The notes beneath the pieces are model-generated. The model made no database searches. It was not told the origin of the DNA and was given only the letters and a program-made list of their open reading frames with translations. Below, in pieces: positions 62,676 to 64,000 of a stretch of DNA of 64,000 nt. Positions within the stretch are counted from its first letter, which is position 1, and each line of letters begins with the position of its first letter. Position numbers and translations under genes: made by a program. Origin of the DNA: Streptomyces meridianus (lineage in GTDB: Bacteria > Actinomycetota > Actinomycetes > Streptomycetales > Streptomycetaceae); NCBI RefSeq assembly GCF_023703325.1, contig NZ_JAMQGM010000001.1, positions 237,745-301,744 of the forward strand. The letters are read 5' to 3'.

Positions 62676-63503
62676 GTGCCCGAGGGCCACACGATCCACC
62701 GCCTCGCCCAGGACTGCCTGCACCGCTTCGGCGGGAGCACGGTGCGTGCGGCCAGCCCGCAGGGCAGGTTCACGGAGTCCGCGGCGCTGCTCGACGGCCG
62801 GGTCATGAGCGCCGCCGACGCCCACGGCAAGCACCTCTTCCTCGGCTTCGACGGCGCCGGCTGGGTCCACGTCCACCTGGGGCTCTACGGCACCTTCCGG
62901 TTCGGCACCGGCCCTGCGCCCGAGCCCGTCGGCGCGGTCCGGCTGCGCCTGACCGGCGGAACCGACGGGCTGCACCACGCCGATCTGCGCGGCCCCACCG
63001 CCTGCGAACTCGTCACACCGGGGGAGAAGCAGGCGATACACGACCGGCTCGGCCCCGACCCGCTGCGCTCCGACGCCGACCCCGGCCGGGCGTGGGCGCG
63101 CATCTCCCGCAGCAGGACCGCGATCGCCACCCTGCTCATGGACCAGAAGGTCGTCGCCGGGGTCGGCAACGTCTACCGCGCCGAGGTCCTCTTCCGGCAC
63201 GGCATGGACCCCTACCGCCCGGGCCGGGACCTCACGCGCACCGCATGGGACGCCCTCTGGGCGGATCTCACCGAACTGATGCACGAGGGCGTCCGCAACA
63301 ACCGGATCGACACGGTCCGTCCCGAGCACACCCCCGGGGCCATGGGAAGAGAGCCGCGGGTCGACGACCACGGCGGCGAGGTGTACGTCTACCGCCGCGC
63401 CCGTCAGGCGTGTCACCTCTGCGGCGGCGAGATCCGCACCGCCGCGCTCGCTGCCCGCAACCTCTTCTGGTGCCCCGGCTGTCAGCCGGGGCACGGCGGT
63501 TGA
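62676..63503 (+). CDS. nei: Fpg/Nei family DNA glycosylase (Nei2-like)
   Basis: 275 residues from a GTG at 62676 (GGAGAGA upstream). Mature N-terminus Pro2-Glu3 (PEGHTIHRLA) provides the catalytic proline of the family. DAHGKHLFLGF has the conserved Lys in the lid, and VAGVGNVYRAEVLFRHG is the helix-two-turn-helix. The C-terminal zinc finger CHLCGGEIRTAALAARN...WCPGCQ has all four Cys. The enzyme excises oxidised pyrimidines and cuts the abasic site by beta/delta-elimination. PEGHT, rather than PELPE, points to the Nei/Nei2 branch. Its 3' end includes a hairpin that spans the last codons. Confidence 0.95.
   Translation: MPEGHTIHRLAQDCLHRFGGSTVRAASPQGRFTESAALLDGRVMSAADAHGKHLFLGFDGAGWVHVHLGLYGTFRFGTGPAPEPVGAVRLRLTGGTDGLHHADLRGPTACELVTPGEKQAIHDRLGPDPLRSDADPGRAWARISRSRTAIATLLMDQKVVAGVGNVYRAEVLFRHGMDPYRPGRDLTRTAWDALWADLTELMHEGVRNNRIDTVRPEHTPGAMGREPRVDDHGGEVYVYRRARQACHLCGGEIRTAALAARNLFWCPGCQPGHGG
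63470..63494. terminator. Hairpin inside the 3' end of nei, between convergent genes
   Basis: The 10-bp perfect arms gtgccccggc (63470-63479) and complement (63485-63494) with loop tgtca overlap the codons for the last zinc-finger cysteine region and end nine bases before the stop codon's last base. The convergent eis-like gene ends at 63517, only 13 bases beyond nei. Confidence 0.6.
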
Positions 63504-63516
63504 CCGGGGCGACGGC

Positions 63517-64000
63517 TCAGAACCCGTGCGGCAGCCAGGGCGCGACATCGCTGTGGAACGCCGCCGACGCCGCCGCCAGGGCACCCGGCCTCAGCTCCCG
63601 CACCCGTCCGGTGCCCGCAAGCGCGGCCAGGGACGTCCCGCCGAGATAGGCCGACGCGAGATCGTTCACGGACAGGGCGAGTTCCGCCGGTGCGGTCGTC
63701 CGCTCGCACGACGCGCCCTTGCTGTCGGCGGCCAGCCGCCAACTGCCCTCGTTCCAGGGGCAGAACGGATCGGTGACGTCAAGGACGGTGTCCAGCTCCC
63801 GTGCGTAGCTGCGCAGTTCCAGCGCCCTGCCCACGTCGACCAGTCGCAGGTGCACCCCGTCGCGAACCCGTAGTCCGCACCGCCGGACGTCCGAGACCAG
63901 ATGCCGCCACGGCGCGTCCGCCGGACTGCTGCGCACCTCGATGCGGGAGGTCAGGTCGATGTCGAGGAGGAACTGCCACAGGGCGGCGTACACCGCCGGA
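63517..64000 (-). CDS. Eis-like GNAT N-acetyltransferase, C-terminal part (runs off the right edge)
   Basis: About 161 residues visible. The sequence has the C-terminal half of the Eis family: ALWQFLLDIDLTSRIEVR, APWRHLVSDVRRCGLRVRDGVHLRLVDV, then the sterol-carrier-like domain YARELDTVLDVTDPFCPWNEGSWRL and the terminal PWLPHGF, whose C-terminal Phe carboxylate acts as general base in Eis. The N-terminal acetyl-CoA domain is outside the window. Eis acetylates amines of aminoglycosides or peptides; the Streptomyces members are mostly uncharacterised. The start is beyond base 64000; an internal ATG-like point near 63993 is not the start. Confidence 0.88.
   Translation of the reverse strand, partial: PAVYAALWQFLLDIDLTSRIEVRSSPADAPWRHLVSDVRRCGLRVRDGVHLRLVDVGRALELRSYARELDTVLDVTDPFCPWNEGSWRLAADSKGASCERTTAPAELALSVNDLASAYLGGTSLAALAGTGRVRELRPGALAAASAAFHSDVAPWLPHGF

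Overview
The window looks like Streptomyces chromosome. GC is very high and third codon positions are almost all G or C. Many starts are GTG or TTG behind GGAGG-type ribosome sites. Characteristic gene sets include a dynamin pair followed by an SsbB-type protein, a PknG/GlnH/GlnX signalling locus, a mycothiol-dependent-nitroreductase-like protein, a class E sortase substrate and a tRNA-Arg(TCT). No CRISPR array, insertion sequence or prophage module is visible. All calls come from reading sequence and translations by eye; no database search was run.

Left part (1-10.9 kb) is accessory and partly decayed. It holds an edge-truncated LuxR-type ATPase regulator, a secreted subtilisin-like protease, and the relic of a second LuxR-type ATPase. 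Next come an archaeal-type ATPase whose start is preceded by two adjacent AT-rich 16-bp repeats, and a DIP1984-family gene followed directly by a candidate tRNA-like RNA. A PadR/isochorismatase-family divergon shares a perfect 30-bp palindrome. A 3'-half copy of the tRNA-Arg sits about 2.3 kb from the intact gene in the geometry of an old integration scar; a hypothetical gene, trmO and a VOC gene lie between them.

Core-like middle (11-34 kb). dynA-dynB (two dynamin-type GTPases, four bases apart) is followed by an ssbB-type gene with two DnaA-box-like 9-mers upstream. Then come a thioester-domain surface protein, ettA with a thioesterase and a hypothetical gene, and glbO. A leftward run glnX-glnH-coiled-coil protein-pknG-PP2C-FHA (30.1 to 21.1 kb) forms a Ser/Thr phosphosignalling cluster: receptor pair, kinase, phosphatase and phosphothreonine reader. 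It is followed by a frameshifted GNAT, a DUF2332 gene, an MscS channel and an HNH protein.

Right part (34-64 kb) is a mixture of catabolic, secreted and housekeeping genes. These are a large GH84-like glycosidase, an amidase with a repeat-rich leader, a small acidic three-repeat peptide, a TetR/SDR operon read from a probably leaderless promoter, two pepN paralogues about 9.6 kb apart, asd, a lipoprotein, a large S8 protease, a Tat-exported metallophosphoesterase, an AbiEi/endonuclease-like fusion, a nitroreductase-like protein, two APC amino-acid permeases on either side of bioY with a palindromic operator, rpiB, a Nei-type glycosylase and an edge-truncated Eis-like acetyltransferase. Several gene pairs are separated by strong hairpin terminators without long U-runs, as is usual for this genus.
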